This document shows positions 32,816 to 44,945 of a stretch of 64,000 nt of DNA, piece by piece. This DNA comes from Conus ventricosus (taxonomy: Eukaryota; Mollusca; Gastropoda; Neogastropoda; Conidae): positions 62,001-126,000 of the forward strand of contig JAFLJL010014959.1 in assembly GCA_018398815.1 (NCBI GenBank), in the 5' to 3' direction. How positions within the stretch are numbered: position 1 is the stretch's first letter; every line of letters begins with the position of its first letter. A model generated the notes under the pieces. The model searched no databases. It was not told the DNA's origin and saw nothing but the letters and a program-made list of their open reading frames with translations. Made by a program: the position numbers and the translations under genes.

Positions 32816-33600
32816 CTTAAAGAATTAAATCATCACAGGCGAATTTAATAAATACAAAAGAAGCAGAAACCAGCATTTCAGAAGAAACAGCGTTAAAGAC
32901 TATACACGACAGCACCGCTACCCATGCAGAAATAGCGGCCCTTGATCATGCATTAAGAACCATCAGAGGCGAATTAACAAACACTTTAGCAAAACTAGGT
33001 GAACTAGATGAGCATATAAAAAGAGAAAAAGAAAAACTCGTTGAGGCAGATGACGTCCAACTTAGGCCCTGATCTTAAAGAAAAGATACCATAACGCCAA
33101 AGACTAAAAGATCTTGAAAAAAAACAAGAAAGACAGCAAGACTAGAATGCTCACTACTAACCGAGAACCAATTACTAACACAAGTGCAATAGAAAAAGTG
33201 AGAAACCTATCGAAAAAATTGTTAATGTAGACACACACTAGCAAACCGAAACGAACACTGTTTAAGAGAGCACGTAGTCCACATTACAAGCGTTATAACA
33301 GCCTTAGGATTGCAATAAGTACGCGTCTGGTGTTGGCTATTACAGGCGCGGTGATCAAAGTTCTTTACCCTCCCCCCATCGCCTGATAAAATCATGTGGT
33401 TAAAAAAAAACCAGCTTGATCATCAATGCGGCCTAATTAAAAAAATTAGCTGGTAAAGCCGTGGACGCTTTAACCAGGAATATATAGGGGATTATTGTCA
33501 GCTGGCTTTTGACTACTGCAGACAAAGTAGTTGGCTTTATGGCCGAGGCACTTATGACATTAAGTTTCACGTAATAGTGTGGGTTACTATTTAGTAAGAT
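32810..33600 (+). pseudogene. Coiled-coil membrane protein gene, copy 2
   Basis: ATG 32810 (MELKELN). The C-terminal hydrophobic part is best read here: GIIVSWLLTTADKVVGFMAE near 33490-33548, followed by ALMTLSF. The heptad-rich part is split by indels. Confidence 0.58.
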
Positions 33601-33663
33601 AAAGACCAAGTAATCCTATGGCCAGATAATCCAAGAACAAGCGCTGTCATTTTTCCAATTCCA

Positions 33664-34115
33664 ATGTCTGAGTCTTCCATGACGTTTGGGTGGTTTGACT
33701 TCGGGGAATTGGATGACTTAATCTTTGGTGTTTCTTTTATATTGTTTGTAATATTACTGGCTCAGAATTTATTCGTTTTTTTTTTTTCCCAACCTTCAGT
33801 TCATATTGACTGCTATAAGAATATCATTATTATAGTTAGATTATTGTACCTATCTGGAGTCTGAGTCAAAGCAGCATGTATAAACCATGGCCAACAGCCA
33901 AGTCTACTTCGATCTTGTCGTATTGTAAAACATGTTGTACCTTTGATACATGAAGGTAAATCAACTGTAGAATTTAATGGCGTCCTCTAAATTTGCTAAG
34001 TATTGTTTTTTGTGGCGTCAAAGAAAAGCCAGTATAAGGATCAGTTAGCTCTCGATCTTGCCTGTGCTTGCGAACGCTAGCAAACAGACCAAACGTAAGT
34101 ACGATAGAGTCCGTT
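33664..34115 (+). pseudogene. Unidentified rightward gene(s), copy 2
   Basis: A 66-codon frame (33664-33864) has an acidic start (GELDDLIFG), then a strong hydrophobic helix (FILFVILLAQNLFVFFF), consistent with a small membrane protein. A second frame begins near 33877 with MYKP. Matches 15940-16351. Confidence 0.42.
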
Positions 34116-36480
34116 TATTCGTTCTATTTCCCGCCTAGATAGGCCCTTAGAAGTGTCCAAGATAAAATGTTGTCCATGCTGTTTTATGCTCTTGCTTAGT
34201 ATGGACCCAGGCACACCGTTGTTGCCAAAAAAGAAAGATTTGCAAAGAGGATGGCCAGTCATGTAGTTATACATTCTGTGCGTGCCCCGAAAATAAAGGA
34301 CGCCTAGGCCATGATTAAGATCCAACATTTGTCTAAAGTCGTCTGATGTTAATATTGAATTCGTTACAGATCCTTTCAAAAGCCTGTCAAGCTATTTTCA
34401 GTTGCTGAGTGGATTAAATGGTATGACATTTGGTAATGGGCGCTTGCAGTCAGTCAAAATACGTCTGAAGGTGTAATAGAAATGAAATCTGTACACGTAC
34501 CTCACCAAAGGAATCTGGGATTTAAATGATCCACTATACGCCACGCCCCACCCAGTTGAGCGCAAACACAGCAAAGTTAAACTGGGTTCTGATAAACTAA
34601 CTGCAACGGTGAACTAAACCACGCCTTTCTTGATGTGGTCGTTTTCAATAGGGGGGTTAAGCTAGCCCTTTAAAGCTAACACACCTTTTTATCGAAAAGA
34701 GGCAGTCTGGGTCACAGCAAATGTCCAATATCAGTTGCTATATTTTTAAATTGTAGTGCGGCCCAACAGAATATATTGCGCCCGTAATATTTAAAAGCAC
34801 AACATTTTTTTTATTTCGATTATAAAAAAATGTTAGTAACAATAACAACCCAAGACCGCCCTTCGTTTTTAGAACTGCTATTAATACAAAGCGGGCCACA
34901 AACGGTTGTCACTTCATGAAATATTTTACAAAGACGTATGGATTTAATATAAGCAAAGCCAAGAGAATACCAAGAATTCTAAAAGTTAACAGAGCAGGGA
35001 CAAATGAGCCAGTTAACAATACCGGATGGTATTACGGGTTTTTGCTCACTAAAAGAAGCAATGAGTAACTTGACATTACTCTCAAACATAAAACAATGCA
35101 AATCAAAAACAACGTTAACATTAAGCTTGAAGAAGAAAGCACACTTTACTTTTTTTGAATAGAGAGCCTGCTAAAATGATAGGCTTTACAACTAGCAAAT
35201 TACCCACTCAAAGATTTATGCAGAGCCAGCGACAAAACAACTTATGAGGGGGAAAAATCCGCTCGATCTTGGCATACCATCATAACTCTATGTTCAAATT
35301 GGATGATCTAGCAACTGATGAAAACTTATATATGGTGAAGGCCCGTCAAGCTGTTTTAGAGAGCTCTTCCATATAATTTACCGTCAGGGAAAGCTCATAT
35401 TGCGATTATGAGAATTATACAAATCCCAAATTAACAGTTAAAAGGAATTAGTTGTGGGAGGGTCGGATTCATTTAATATAAAAATCAAAGACAAAGCGGG
35501 GACAGTATGTGAAATGAGATAACCATACACATTGTTTGGAAAATAAAAATAAATAAGTCGATTCTAAAAAATGTCGCGTGGCCAGAAGAACGCAGAGTTT
35601 ACATTAGCGCCTGTGAGGTGTAATAACTTTAGAATTAACAGACCTTGCAGACGTTAGCGGACTTTGTGAACAGAACGGAGAGAATAGGCACTATGTATGG
35701 GTTTTGAGTACACTAAAGATGGTGATTATAATAAACGCAAAGAGTTGGCGACAGTAAAAACGTTTCTAAACTAGAAGCTGCGCATCTAGAAGCAAATAAT
35801 GTTGGTCCAAAGTTATGAATATAAAATAGTTACGAAAACCTGACCTCAAATGGCATCTTAGAACCCATATTTAGAATGGGAAATCAAATATGAATTCCAT
35901 AAGCCCAGTTTACATCTTTTAGCCGTCAAAAAAGTTCAGAAAAGAATTTCAACTCCTGCCCTTTTACAATGTAAGTCTATAAGCCAGGAGGACGATCAAT
36001 ATCGCGAAAGAAATAGAAATAACGCCGTATGGGAAAAAACAGTACATCCTCGGGGCACAGAAAAGAAACCGTTGGGAAAAAAAAAGCTTCTAACAAAATT
36101 ACAGTTCTTCCAAGCAGAAAATTAGGAGACAACTTCACAATGAATATTTGAAATTTCTGTCTTTAAAGATGTGGAGAGTGATGGGGGTTGTGGGCGTTAG
36201 ATGATGACCAAAAAACGGAATTAATATTAGCTGCAACACTTAGACTTGAAAAACGCCTTAACGTTGTTGTCGTCGTTCTCACAAAAGTGAAGGATATTAA
36301 GATCATAACAACAAGCAACAAAATCAATGTTGACTTAAATAGAAACAATCTGTACAGAAACTGAATTGGGATTAAATCTTACCAACATTTAGCCTCGTAG
36401 GGTTTTCTTATACTGAACACGTTTTGAACAGGAGAAGTATGATAAAAATTATCACCTGGATTAGATTAAAACGCTGTAAT
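34116..36480. other. Undetermined and candidate structural block, copy 2
   Basis: Colinear with 16380-18630. ATG at about 35004 opens MSQLTI; LYVHLDELATDE-type and NIKIKDKAGTV-like segments can be read near 35290-35500, and a FEYTKDGDYN stretch near 35710. The minus strand is open for 100 codons at 34077-34379 (SDDFRQMLDLNHGLGVLYF), but without support from other copies. Confidence 0.35.
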
Positions 36481-36486
36481 AAAACT

Positions 36487-37103
36487 ATGGAGCAGTTTAA
36501 ACTTTAATGACTAAAACTCCTCTTGCTCATGTGATTTGAGGGCAGACTGGATTGGAAAAACAATATTTATCCTCGACCTGTTACAAACGTTTACGTTATA
36601 AATTTTAATCAAATTGTAGTATTTCTGTCCAAAACACTTAAATGGACCAAAGCATATCATGATAGAAGGTTAAATGGACGATGAAGTGACATATATTTAG
36701 ATAATCCTAGGCATAAACTGAGTGAGTTTTTAGAACAGTTTATAGACTTTTGAAGGAACGCAGGACAACTATTTATTATAGATGACTGTATCGGCAGAAA
36801 GAGACATAGTTCAAAAAGAGAAAACACTTGTGCAAAACAAGCTTTCAGTGAAGACATGCCAGATAAGTGTGTGGATTTATGCCAAAATAAAACTCGTATT
36901 AAAGACTTTAGAGATCAGTTAAAAGACTTGTAGTTATATTTCACATGAAAAGACAGAAGACTCATTTGAAGAATGTTGCGTAGAAAAATGATGTTTTATT
37001 GAAAACATTCAGGAAAAACACAGGATTAAGCAAAAACTGAAATCTGAAAAGTTTAGTAAATTATATGAAAACGGCAAAACCTACACATATGTCTGGACTG
37101 TAG
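36487..37103 (+). pseudogene. Maverick A32-like packaging ATPase, copy 2
   Basis: ATG 36487. Walker A is decayed to an ADWIGKT-like reading near 36545. Walker B is read as FIIDDC at about 36771-36788. The stop at 37101-37103 lies inside the right terminal repeat, as in copy 1. Indels break the frame. Confidence 0.78.
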
Positions 37104-37335
37104 ATAATCGTTTTATTTTGTGGTTTATTGAAGTCTTAACTTGACAGAGAACAGTAATATGCTGATTCAAGGGGCACTTTCAGCCCGACACTGGTGAGGT
37201 GAAAGAGGGGTGAACTGACAATTCCCTGATCTCACAAGCCAATGAATCCACAAGTAGTAACGAAAAATATATCTACACGTTTACTGGCCTTTTGTCCCGG
37301 TAATCCCCCACTGCACTTGCCACACGATCCAAAGC

Positions 37336-38065
37336 CTACTCACTCCACTGGGCGACTGGAACTGGTGCTGGTAGTGGTCTGGGGATCTCCACTTGGAATC
37401 CTGTACTCCTGACTACACTACTTGTCAAGTCAGAAATCGAGTTCACCTGAACAATTTTCCCTGCACCCAGAGTCATATCAATGAAGACCGTTCCCATTCT
37501 TGGACCAGGCCTGCTCACACACGTGCTTATTGTCCCTGGTGGCACTCAGCAGAGAGTTATGCCCGCGGGCGTGAGGGTCCACCACCATCAGTACTTTTGT
37601 ACCGCGGATATTCCATTCTCGCGTACAGCACTTCATCACAACCCGACTGGACACAAGCGCACTAGGATCCTCTTGGCTTTTGGTCACAATCGAGGCAACC
37701 CTTCTTGCGCACACCTACTCGATTGCAGCACTGCTTGCCACAATCTAGGATCAACAGTCACCTTTAGCTTATCGCGGAAAAGCGGACCGCACCTTGCGTT
37801 CACAACACCATGGCGATTCTTTGCGCCCCTGCGGCTGCCCTCTTCTGCCACAACCGAAGATTCGCAGTTTGTTGCGGCGGATGTAGATGGACAGGTCTAC
37901 ACACCTGTGTGAGGATTAATTAAAATTTTAAAAATATGTTATATTTTTCTTTTCCGCCAGCTCTGCCGTAAACTTCACCTCCGCCAGCTGGGTCTTCAGC
38001 TTCCTCCCTCCTTCCCCCATCAGCTCTCTCACACCTTACTGCTCTCACTGGTCATTCTGAGTTTG
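37336..38065 (-). pseudogene. LINE ORF1 remnant, unit 2
   Basis: Second copy of 19450-20120, with GTKVLMV and the KIVQVNSISDLT C-terminus readable (37545-37410 and 37615). An AT-rich insertion of about 50 bp near 37910-37965 is absent from unit 1. Frame disrupted in many places. Confidence 0.72.
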
Positions 38066-38416
38066 AAGAGTGAACAGAGAAAGACTTCAGTTTTCGTCTA
38101 AACCTGCATCTAGAAGGACTGTCACAGACAGCTATCTCCCAACAGCAGTCCCAAAATGGCCCACAGCAATCCCTCATCACATCGCATCGCCTCAAGAAGG
38201 CAGGTTGGTACGTGACTCAGGGAAAAAACACTGTTTCTCCTCACACATTTTGGTCCTTGTCGTACTTATCCTCCCCTGAATGCAACACCCCGTCAAACCA
38301 CACAATGTGAATGTTTCCTGGTGCTTCTGACGAAATACCTTGAACTTTCTTCTGAATGTTCCTTGCACTTCTGGATGGAGTTGACTGCACCAAGCGAGGT
38401 ATCTGTTCCAACTGAT

Positions 38417-38640
38417 GCCCCCGCTATTCGCTACATAGAGCGACTAGTTCAAGAGTGGGAACAGGCCGAATCACTCACCCTCTTGTCCCTTTTCCCCATC
38501 GGTGAGCCCCCACCGCTTTTCGCTACACATGAGCGACTATTTTCAAGTAGGGGAGCAGCCGTAGCACTCACTGCCTCTTAGTCCTTTTTCCCCCGATCGG
38601 TGAGCCCCACCGGCTTCTGCGGTCTACATTGAGCGATTAG
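38417..38640. repeat. 90-bp tandem monomers, unit 2
   Basis: Unit starts at 38417, 38506 and 38604. The last unit continues into the left arm of the inverted duplication, so the monomer is shared by the tandem and the inverted structures. Confidence 0.8.
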
Positions 38641-38649
38641 TTCCAAGAG

Positions 38650-39720
38650 TGGGAGTACTGTGGATTCGCCCCTTAATAGTATTTTTTGTTAGTGTTGTTT
38701 CTTTCTCTGTCCTATCGTTTCAAATTCAAATAGTTCCCTCTTTCCCAGGAGTTCGAACCGACCTTGCCTCCATCAACAGGACAGAGGTAGACAAGTGCGG
38801 GAAAACTCCTTCCTAATAAATATTTGTCTTTTGATATCTGGGTATTTTATTTTAGCTATTGTGTTGTATATTTTATCTTTGCGTTTAGGTGATGTGTGCA
38901 TTTTATAGATTGATCGTTTATTATTTTTTATTGATTACAAAGTGTTGTGATATTTGTAAAATTTTGTTTTTCCTTTCCCGTCTGCCCCGTTTCGACGAGA
39001 CAGTGACCCACGTAGGGTGCTGTCACTGAGGGGCTTTTTTTTTTTTTTGCTTTTTCATGATTTCATCTCACTATTCCGACCTGTGGATCCTTTCATTCCT
39101 TTTCACGTCCCGATTTTTCAAAACCTCTACACCTTCTCTACAATAAACTCCACGCAATTTTCGTTTTCAAAATTTTCATCTTTTAGTAGATATCCGCCTA
39201 GTTTGTGTTTCTCCCCGCCTTTATTTGTATTGTGATTCCATTTTGTTTGTAAAATTCATTTTCATTTATCGTATAAGGCAATACATTTGTTGTGAGAATA
39301 AATTAAAAATCAATAAGAAAAGAAAAGACTAACAACAAGAACCTTTAAAAACTAAAACTTTATAAAGAATTTATTTCAGGAAAACTTTAGTATTGATAGT
39401 TTTTTGCCTTCTTGGAAAAAAATCAGATATAAAGCGGTGAACTTTCTTTTATTTTTTAGAATACCAAATTGAAGCTGTTTTTTCGAAAACAAATACTTTG
39501 GTGGAAAATACTTTGGTTGGTCTCATCATTTTTCCCAAGTTGTTTAGTTTTATCTTCAGCCCGCCACTCTACCACCATTCTTTCTTCACTGACTCAGTGA
39601 TCAAGACTTGTTCGGGTAAGCACACCCAGTAATTCTGTCTGTGTATGGTGTTTGGGAAACTTGCGTTTTTTCTCCACAGTTGTGAGTGATGTTCTCACAG
39701 GTGGTGACTGATGTTCTCAC
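38650..39720 (-). other. Penelope-like element 3' tail, left arm
   Basis: Non-coding sequence downstream of the GIY-YIG frame (leftward). Contains a small stem (GACAGTGAC/GTGCTGTCACTG near 38998-39030) and an AT-rich part (39240-39420). Mirror of about 62972-63930. Confidence 0.5.
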
Positions 39721-39721
39721 C

Positions 39722-40110
39722 AGTCGTGTATGGCCCCACTCCTCTCGTTGTGTTTGATCTCAACTCCTGAGTGTGTGTTTGTTAATCTTGACAGCTTCAG
39801 TGATTTGTCTTCCCCAAGCAGTTTTCTTGGTAACTTTGATATCACCATGCTGTACTGGCGGGGGGGGGGGGGGGGGGGTGGTGGTGGTCCTGTTGCTGTG
39901 TGTCGTCTGTGTGTCGCCACAACACTGAATCATGGTCTCACTTTGCCCAGGGCTGTCATGTGTTTGATGGGCCTCGATAGTGTCCAGTATGCTTGCTTAT
40001 CTCTCCAACATTACACGCGCTGAACTCACTACATCTTTTTCGTCATATGTCCACCTCTCATTCTTATGGGGGAATTGAAAGACGCGAAGGTGTGACATAT
40101 GAGAGAATAG
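39722..40110 (-). pseudogene. Penelope-like element GIY-YIG endonuclease fragment, left arm
   Basis: Mirror of 62612-62971. An ATTLNHGL/GHSVLWR-type region lies around 39930, and a run of 20 G at about 39860-39879 interrupts the frame where the right arm has a C run. Only the C-terminal nuclease domain is present; no reverse transcriptase is seen. Confidence 0.65.
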
Positions 40111-40145
40111 AAAGTTAGTGTCAGCTGCGTTTATGTTTGGGCCAA

Positions 40146-41101
40146 TTATGCAGGTGTTGCTACAGTACATGGAAGTTGCAGGGGGAGGATCGTTCGTTCC
40201 ATGTCTTGTAGTACCAGATCAGACATCATAGAGCAGGGAAAGGCAACAAATCTGCTAAAAGTCTCAGAAACTGGATGAACTCCAATTACCCCCATTGATC
40301 TAAAAGAAATAGCAGGGACAGCCAATAAGCTGAACGACAATACGTACTACTGCTAATCAGCCTGTCACTGACATACCAACGGACACACCAACATACATAC
40401 TGAACTCAGACCATCTCTACAGTGTGTTCCTGACAGGAACAACAACAAGGTTTGTCGTTCGCAAAGCCACCTAAGAGATATACTACACCACGGCTATGAT
40501 GCACTGTTCGCTAGACACTGTGGAATCAACAGAAAATTAAAGAGATTCTTTGATTCTTTTTATATTGGCCATGTGTCACAAAGGTAGTACAGAAAATTTG
40601 CCGCTCATGTGAGACATCTGCCAAAAGAATATCTCAAAAGTCGCGACCCATGGCAACCACTAGATGATGGTGGGCAACGATCGCGAATGCCTCTCATTTT
40701 CCGTCCCATTTCGGTAAGTGGTGGGGGCAAAGGGGGAGGAAGCAGTTGTGGGGTTGGGGTTGGGGGGCTTTTTCCACCGTCTTCTTCGTATGCACTATTG
40801 TCCTAAATTTGTTGATACAGCGGACAAGGTTTCCCAGAAGCGATTCCACCTGAAGAAATCGATACAGTGTCTGTCGCTGAAGCCCTACTTGCGATTTTGT
40901 CCGAGTGGGTCTTCAGAAGAAAATTCTCTCGATTGGTGGAACGCAATTCATTTCCGATCTCATGAGATAAATTTACAGACTGTAGTCAATCTCTCCATTT
41001 CAACAACCACGCCATATCATCCCAAATCGAATGGCAATGGTAGAACGTTTTCCAATGGAACGTTTAGGACCAAGCTGAGAGAAGTTGCAAGGCAAGAACC
41101 C
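40146..41101 (+). pseudogene. Ty3/gypsy pol, H2C2 and integrase N-terminal part, left arm
   Basis: Colinear with the minus strand of 62535-61640. Readable are STRSDIIEQ near 40215, a YDALFARHCGI zinc-finger part near 40495-40530, and TTPYHPKSNGNG near 41005-41040. A G-rich stretch near 40720-40770 replaces the segment that in the right arm encodes the first catalytic aspartate. The frame is cut at 41101 by insertion of Maverick copy 3. Confidence 0.72.
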
Positions 41102-41300
41102 AGAAACAGGGAAATGTCCTGTTCTACCGCACATGCTCCTCCACCTAAGTTTTTGGGTCGAAAGTGGCCCTAGAAAGCCGCCTTTTCCCCTGTTCTCTAC
41201 AGTAAGCTCAAATTCAATAACCAAAAAATAACGATTATCTAAACAAACAGAACATACAGTGTAGGGTTATCCGTTTTCAATACTATTTACAAACTTTCAT
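41102..41300. repeat. Left terminal inverted repeat of copy 3
   Basis: Contains the hairpin tip to about 41199 and the inner part (AACGATTATCTA, GGTTATCCGTTTT) seen in copy 1. At the right end only the last 20 or so bases of the repeat remain (53505-53524). Confidence 0.78.
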
Positions 41301-41399
41301 TTGAACAAGAAAACTTTAATACCAAAAAAGATATAAACGATTAACTACAAAAAACATACTACAAACAAACATGAAAGTAAAAAATCCTGCTTAAATCTA

Positions 41400-42060
41400 G
41401 AAATTATATGACTTGACCGAGACACTGTGCACTGTGCACGACAGGCCTACAGGTACGTGGATTGTGCAGGGCGAATAGTTACAGTGGTTTTCGTGTGGCT
41501 CTGTGGTGCTTGTCATAGGCCACGGGGCGGCTTGCCAGATCTAGTCATGTTTACTGCGCATAAGCCTCTTATCGAATCAAGTGCCAAGCTTAAATCACGT
41601 GACATTTGGTTTGTGGCCGACCATACACAGCCGCCGCCATTTTTACATATTGACAGGCGGGCTGAGCCCGGAGTGAGAAACTTGGATGAGTGTGTTAAAA
41701 ACATTGGCGAGTCAGGGAAGTGGATTATCAATGCCTTCTGTCAGTGCTGGAAGTGACAGTAATCATACTCAAGAAATGGATGAAAATTTGTTTTACTTTG
41801 AGCAAGAAAACTATCCTGATCAACTAGCCGCTCTTGTGAAAAATACCATTGTTAATCATGAGCCATGGCAATAGTTTTTTGACAAAGAAACTTGAGTGGC
41901 GACCTATTTCTCCTCCCCGGACAAAGCCAAAAAGGAAGCCATGTTTTTTTGTTTCCGCAACAAAAAACGGAACTCTCGTGAAGATCATGACAAATTTTGA
42001 AAACTCCTTTGTGAGCTGACTTCTTTCTGATACCTTTTGAATAAAACCAAACCGTTTGAA
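41400..42060 (+). other. Unidentified left-arm frames, copy 3
   Basis: Open for 109 codons at 41427-41756 and 62 codons at 41686-41874 (EMDENLFYFEQENYPDQLAA). These have no counterpart in copies 1/2. The second frame, acidic and aromatic, may be the first leftmost gene of the copy 3/4 subfamily. No family recognised. Confidence 0.35.
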
Positions 42061-42479
42061 GAGATCCAGCGCTCCACTAGAGCGGGTCAAAGGTTATTAC
42101 AGTGAGGAGATCAGGACTTTTTTTGCTGCTTCGTCGCTTTGCTGTCTACGCGGGCAGATACACCTGACGTGTTAGAACCAGGCAGGGCAGGAATACTTTA
42201 GTCCCCTTCCACAGCGTTATTATTACTAGCGCCCCCAACAAAGACAGGCCAATCGGCAAACAAACTCTTTCCCGATTGACCTACAAAGCCACCTCTCACC
42301 CGGGGGGGGGGGGCCCACCTACTGGAGCAGCGCCAACACTCCTTCACCTCTAAAGGCGGAAACAGAATCCTGTGATTATTGATTCAGGACTTTGTTAAGT
42401 GCATTCGGCAGCCTTGAATTTACGACGTTCCAAGTGTAACAAAACAAAAAGTCCCCCTTCACTTTCCCCACAACCTGTC

Positions 42480-42720
42480 CTGTCTATTGTGTTTTTGATT
42501 GTTGTTTGTTGTTTGTTTGTTTGTGTATGTTGTTTGTTTTGTGTGTGTGTTTTGCCCCTACCCACGCACGCACGTCCCCCCCACCCCCCAACCCCCACCC
42601 TTAGCCCACGCACTCAACGTCCCCCACCCCCCCCACCCCAGGGTGGAGTAGGCCCCCACCCCCCCCACGCACGCACGTTCCCCCTGTGTACACCCACACA
42701 CACTCCAACCCCCAAGTCGC
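42480..42720. repeat. C-rich tract, copy 3
   Basis: TTTGTTTGTTTGTGTATG-type stretch followed by ACGCACGTCCCCCCCACCCC modules. Same location relative to the minisatellite as in the other copies. Confidence 0.78.
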
Positions 42721-42905
42721 CCCAAGTTCTTAATTAAGTTTTTAATTTAAGTCACCCCCAAGGTTTCTTAATTAAGTTTTTAATTAAGTTTACTTCAAGT
42801 TCTTAATAAGTTTCATTGATTAAGTAACTTCTAAGTTCTTGATTAAGTCACCTCAAGATCATAACAAGTCAACCTTTAATTACAACCAAGTTCCTTATTC
42901 AAGTT
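42720..42905. repeat. AAGTTCTT minisatellite, copy 3
   Basis: Units AAGTTCTTAATTAAGTTTTT are clearest here, showing the palindromic core CTTAATTAAG. Confidence 0.82.
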
Positions 42906-42934
42906 ATCTTATAATTATCAATAAAAATACAATC

Positions 42935-43165
42935 AATGTTTTTATCTTCAATAAGAAGCTGTCTAATATAGTAACACACACGCCTCAAAAAACGCGCATC
43001 GCTGAGAATAATCTTGCTCACGTTCTCAGCATAGATCTTATGAAGTTCTTACATCCGAAGCAACCAGCAGTGATTACAATTCTGGTCTATGGAAATGTCC
43101 GTTTTATAGACTCCATGCCTTTATTTATATGACTTTATCATTGTATAATAATACGCCATGAACTA
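42935..43165 (-). pseudogene. Maverick gene A, copy 3
   Basis: NCNHCW-like cysteine cluster and KIYAENVS near 43060-43010, then CYYIRQLL. The terminal TAG is lost. Confidence 0.5.
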
Positions 43166-43192
43166 TTATTTCTTAAAAAATTTTTAAAAATA

Positions 43193-43732
43193 TTATTGCA
43201 TTATAAATGGATCAAAATGATCTTTAGTTGTTGGCGGTATTGGCGTGCAGTTTTCCCACTCACCCACTTGTTTATCTGTAATTTATGTGGTTTCAGGTTG
43301 TTTAACTTTCTTTTGTTTTTGTTGCCATTGGTTATATATTTTATAAACCGTATAACAGCCCCCAGCATCAGCAAGGGCGCCAAAAATGGGCAACAGTTTT
43401 TAAGTTCAATATACCATAATACTTTGGCTCTGAGTAGGTCTTGAGATCGCAAGGAGTTTTTTTTTATAGCTGGCATTGAATCAACTTTGATATCTGGGGC
43501 CGTTGCGGTGTTATGAGTTCATTTATGAGTTATAATCTTTAAGCATTAATTTTTTTTGTCTGTTCCACTCCTGCTAATTTGCGCGGCTTTAACCCTCCCA
43601 GGAATGGGATGCTTTGTCACTGGTCCCACCAGATTCAGCGTTTTTTCTAATTCTGCTGATTTTCTGGCTTGGTTACTTACTTTCTCCACCTGTATACATG
43701 TTTCTGATCTGCTGATTTTCCAGCTCGTTCAT
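43193..43732 (-). pseudogene. Maverick gene B, copy 3
   Basis: ATG at 43732-43730 and stop at 43195-43193, about 60 bp longer than in copy 4 because of an insertion in the middle (near 43600-43680). The C-terminal DPFI region is partly preserved; a long minus frame (43201-43476) includes PLLMLGAVIRFIKYI. Confidence 0.5.
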
Positions 43733-44221
43733 TTTGAAGGTAACAAACATCTTATATGATTAAAAATTTATTAATCCCATGATTAATGGCGATAAAACAA
43801 TGTTCCAGTATGGGAGAATCTGTAAATACAGATCAACACAACCCTAGAGACTCTAATGACTTAGTTACAACCGGATCTTGCGTTAAATCATACGAAGATC
43901 TTGTTCAGATCATTGGGAAGCAAATCTACTGACTAGTTTAGTGTACAAACTAAGAACCGTTTTTTGCCCACACTTATCACCATTCTAGACCCCACTGCGC
44001 TCATACCTTTATGATACTTTAAATAATGTCTTGTGGAGACATCTGTTGAATCTGTCTATGCTGAATTCAGTTCCAGGAACTGTTTTGTTTTCCACATGCT
44101 CAAAAGAATAGCAGCTCTCTTTCCCTTTTTTGGGCAATAAAGCTGGTCATCACCTTGGTCATTCATAAGTTCAGGAAGGTTTTAGGCTGCCTTGCAGCTT
44201 TAGTAGATCATCACTGTTCAT
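43615..44221 (-). pseudogene. Maverick gene C, copy 3
   Basis: ATG at 44221-44219. The segment near 44080 reads NKTVPGTEFSI in one frame, so the 8-bp insertion of copy 4 is absent. Indels elsewhere. Confidence 0.55.
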
Positions 44222-44255
44222 GTTTTTTATAATATAATTATTTTATTTTAAAAAA

Positions 44256-44482
44256 ATGAGCACACGAAAAAAACGGTATCAATCTTGTATTCCCTTCTGC
44301 TTTATTGGAGTCCTAAGTGTAGGATAACCTCAATCTTGGTAAAAGCCTTTTAAAATAAAGCCAGCAGATCTGGCAAACTAGACTTTGAGGATTCAGCCAA
44401 GCTAATTGCTATCATTGCAGCTTCGTTTGCCACGAAAGATTTTTCAGTTAACAAGGATGACTTCCAACATATAAATAAGTAA
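44256..44482 (+). pseudogene. Maverick gene D, copy 3
   Basis: ATG 44256, 34 bp from the gene C start on the other strand. DLAN and DFEDSAK segments readable near 44370-44400. Confidence 0.52.
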
Positions 44483-44505
44483 GAAAAAAATACATTTATA
44501 AAAAA

Positions 44506-44945
44506 ATGAGCTTCACGCGCAATATGTAGGCGCGCTGTGTGAATGCGCTGCTTTTAGCGGAAGTAATTTCCCGCATTTAAGTAAGATCTGCGGGATGATG
44601 GCGAGGAAAAAGACATAACAACTCTATGGACAACTACAGCTGCACAAGCAGACGCCTATGAAAAGCGAGCGACTTGAGCATTTAGATTTTAATTAATTGA
44701 CACACTGACAAAACAGGGCATGCAGCTTGACTACATTTAAAAAATGTTGAGTCAAGAATAAACACTAGTTATCAAGGAAACAAGCAAACCAATCCAGCAT
44801 TGCCGCCCACCAAAATTCATGTGTATGACTCTTTTTATATCAACCATCAAAAAAACATAAGATGCAAGAAATCGCGTTTTATTTCCTAGGATGACGTTGT
44901 TTGATTTTGTTGAACATAATATGGCTGAGTAAAAAATGAACAAAA
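44506..44945 (+). pseudogene. Maverick gene E, copy 3
   Basis: ATG 44506 (MSFTRN by frameshift). QEIAFYF segment near 44865 and the following hydrophobic end precede the integrase start at 44936. Confidence 0.52.

Larger units (their letters stand above)
20664..37235 (+). mobile_element. Maverick copy 2, left-truncated (16.6 kb)
   Basis: Colinear with copy 1 from 3307 onward, including all genes and the right terminal repeat. The left terminal repeat and subterminal repeats are missing. The left end is a microsatellite joined to the 90-bp monomers, not an insertion footprint. The right flank is the same LINE ORF1 sequence as for copy 1. So this is not an independent insertion: the Maverick and its right flank were duplicated in tandem, or assembled twice. 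Confidence 0.85.

Noticed and set aside
38981..39032. Possible hammerhead ribozyme in the Penelope tail (also 63600-63650)
   Set aside because: Short stems and a GAAAC-like motif are present, but the CUGANGA core is not, on either strand.
41427..41874. Host exon candidate in copy 3 left arm
   Set aside because: Lies between the Maverick TIR and its minisatellite, so it is element sequence; no family match.
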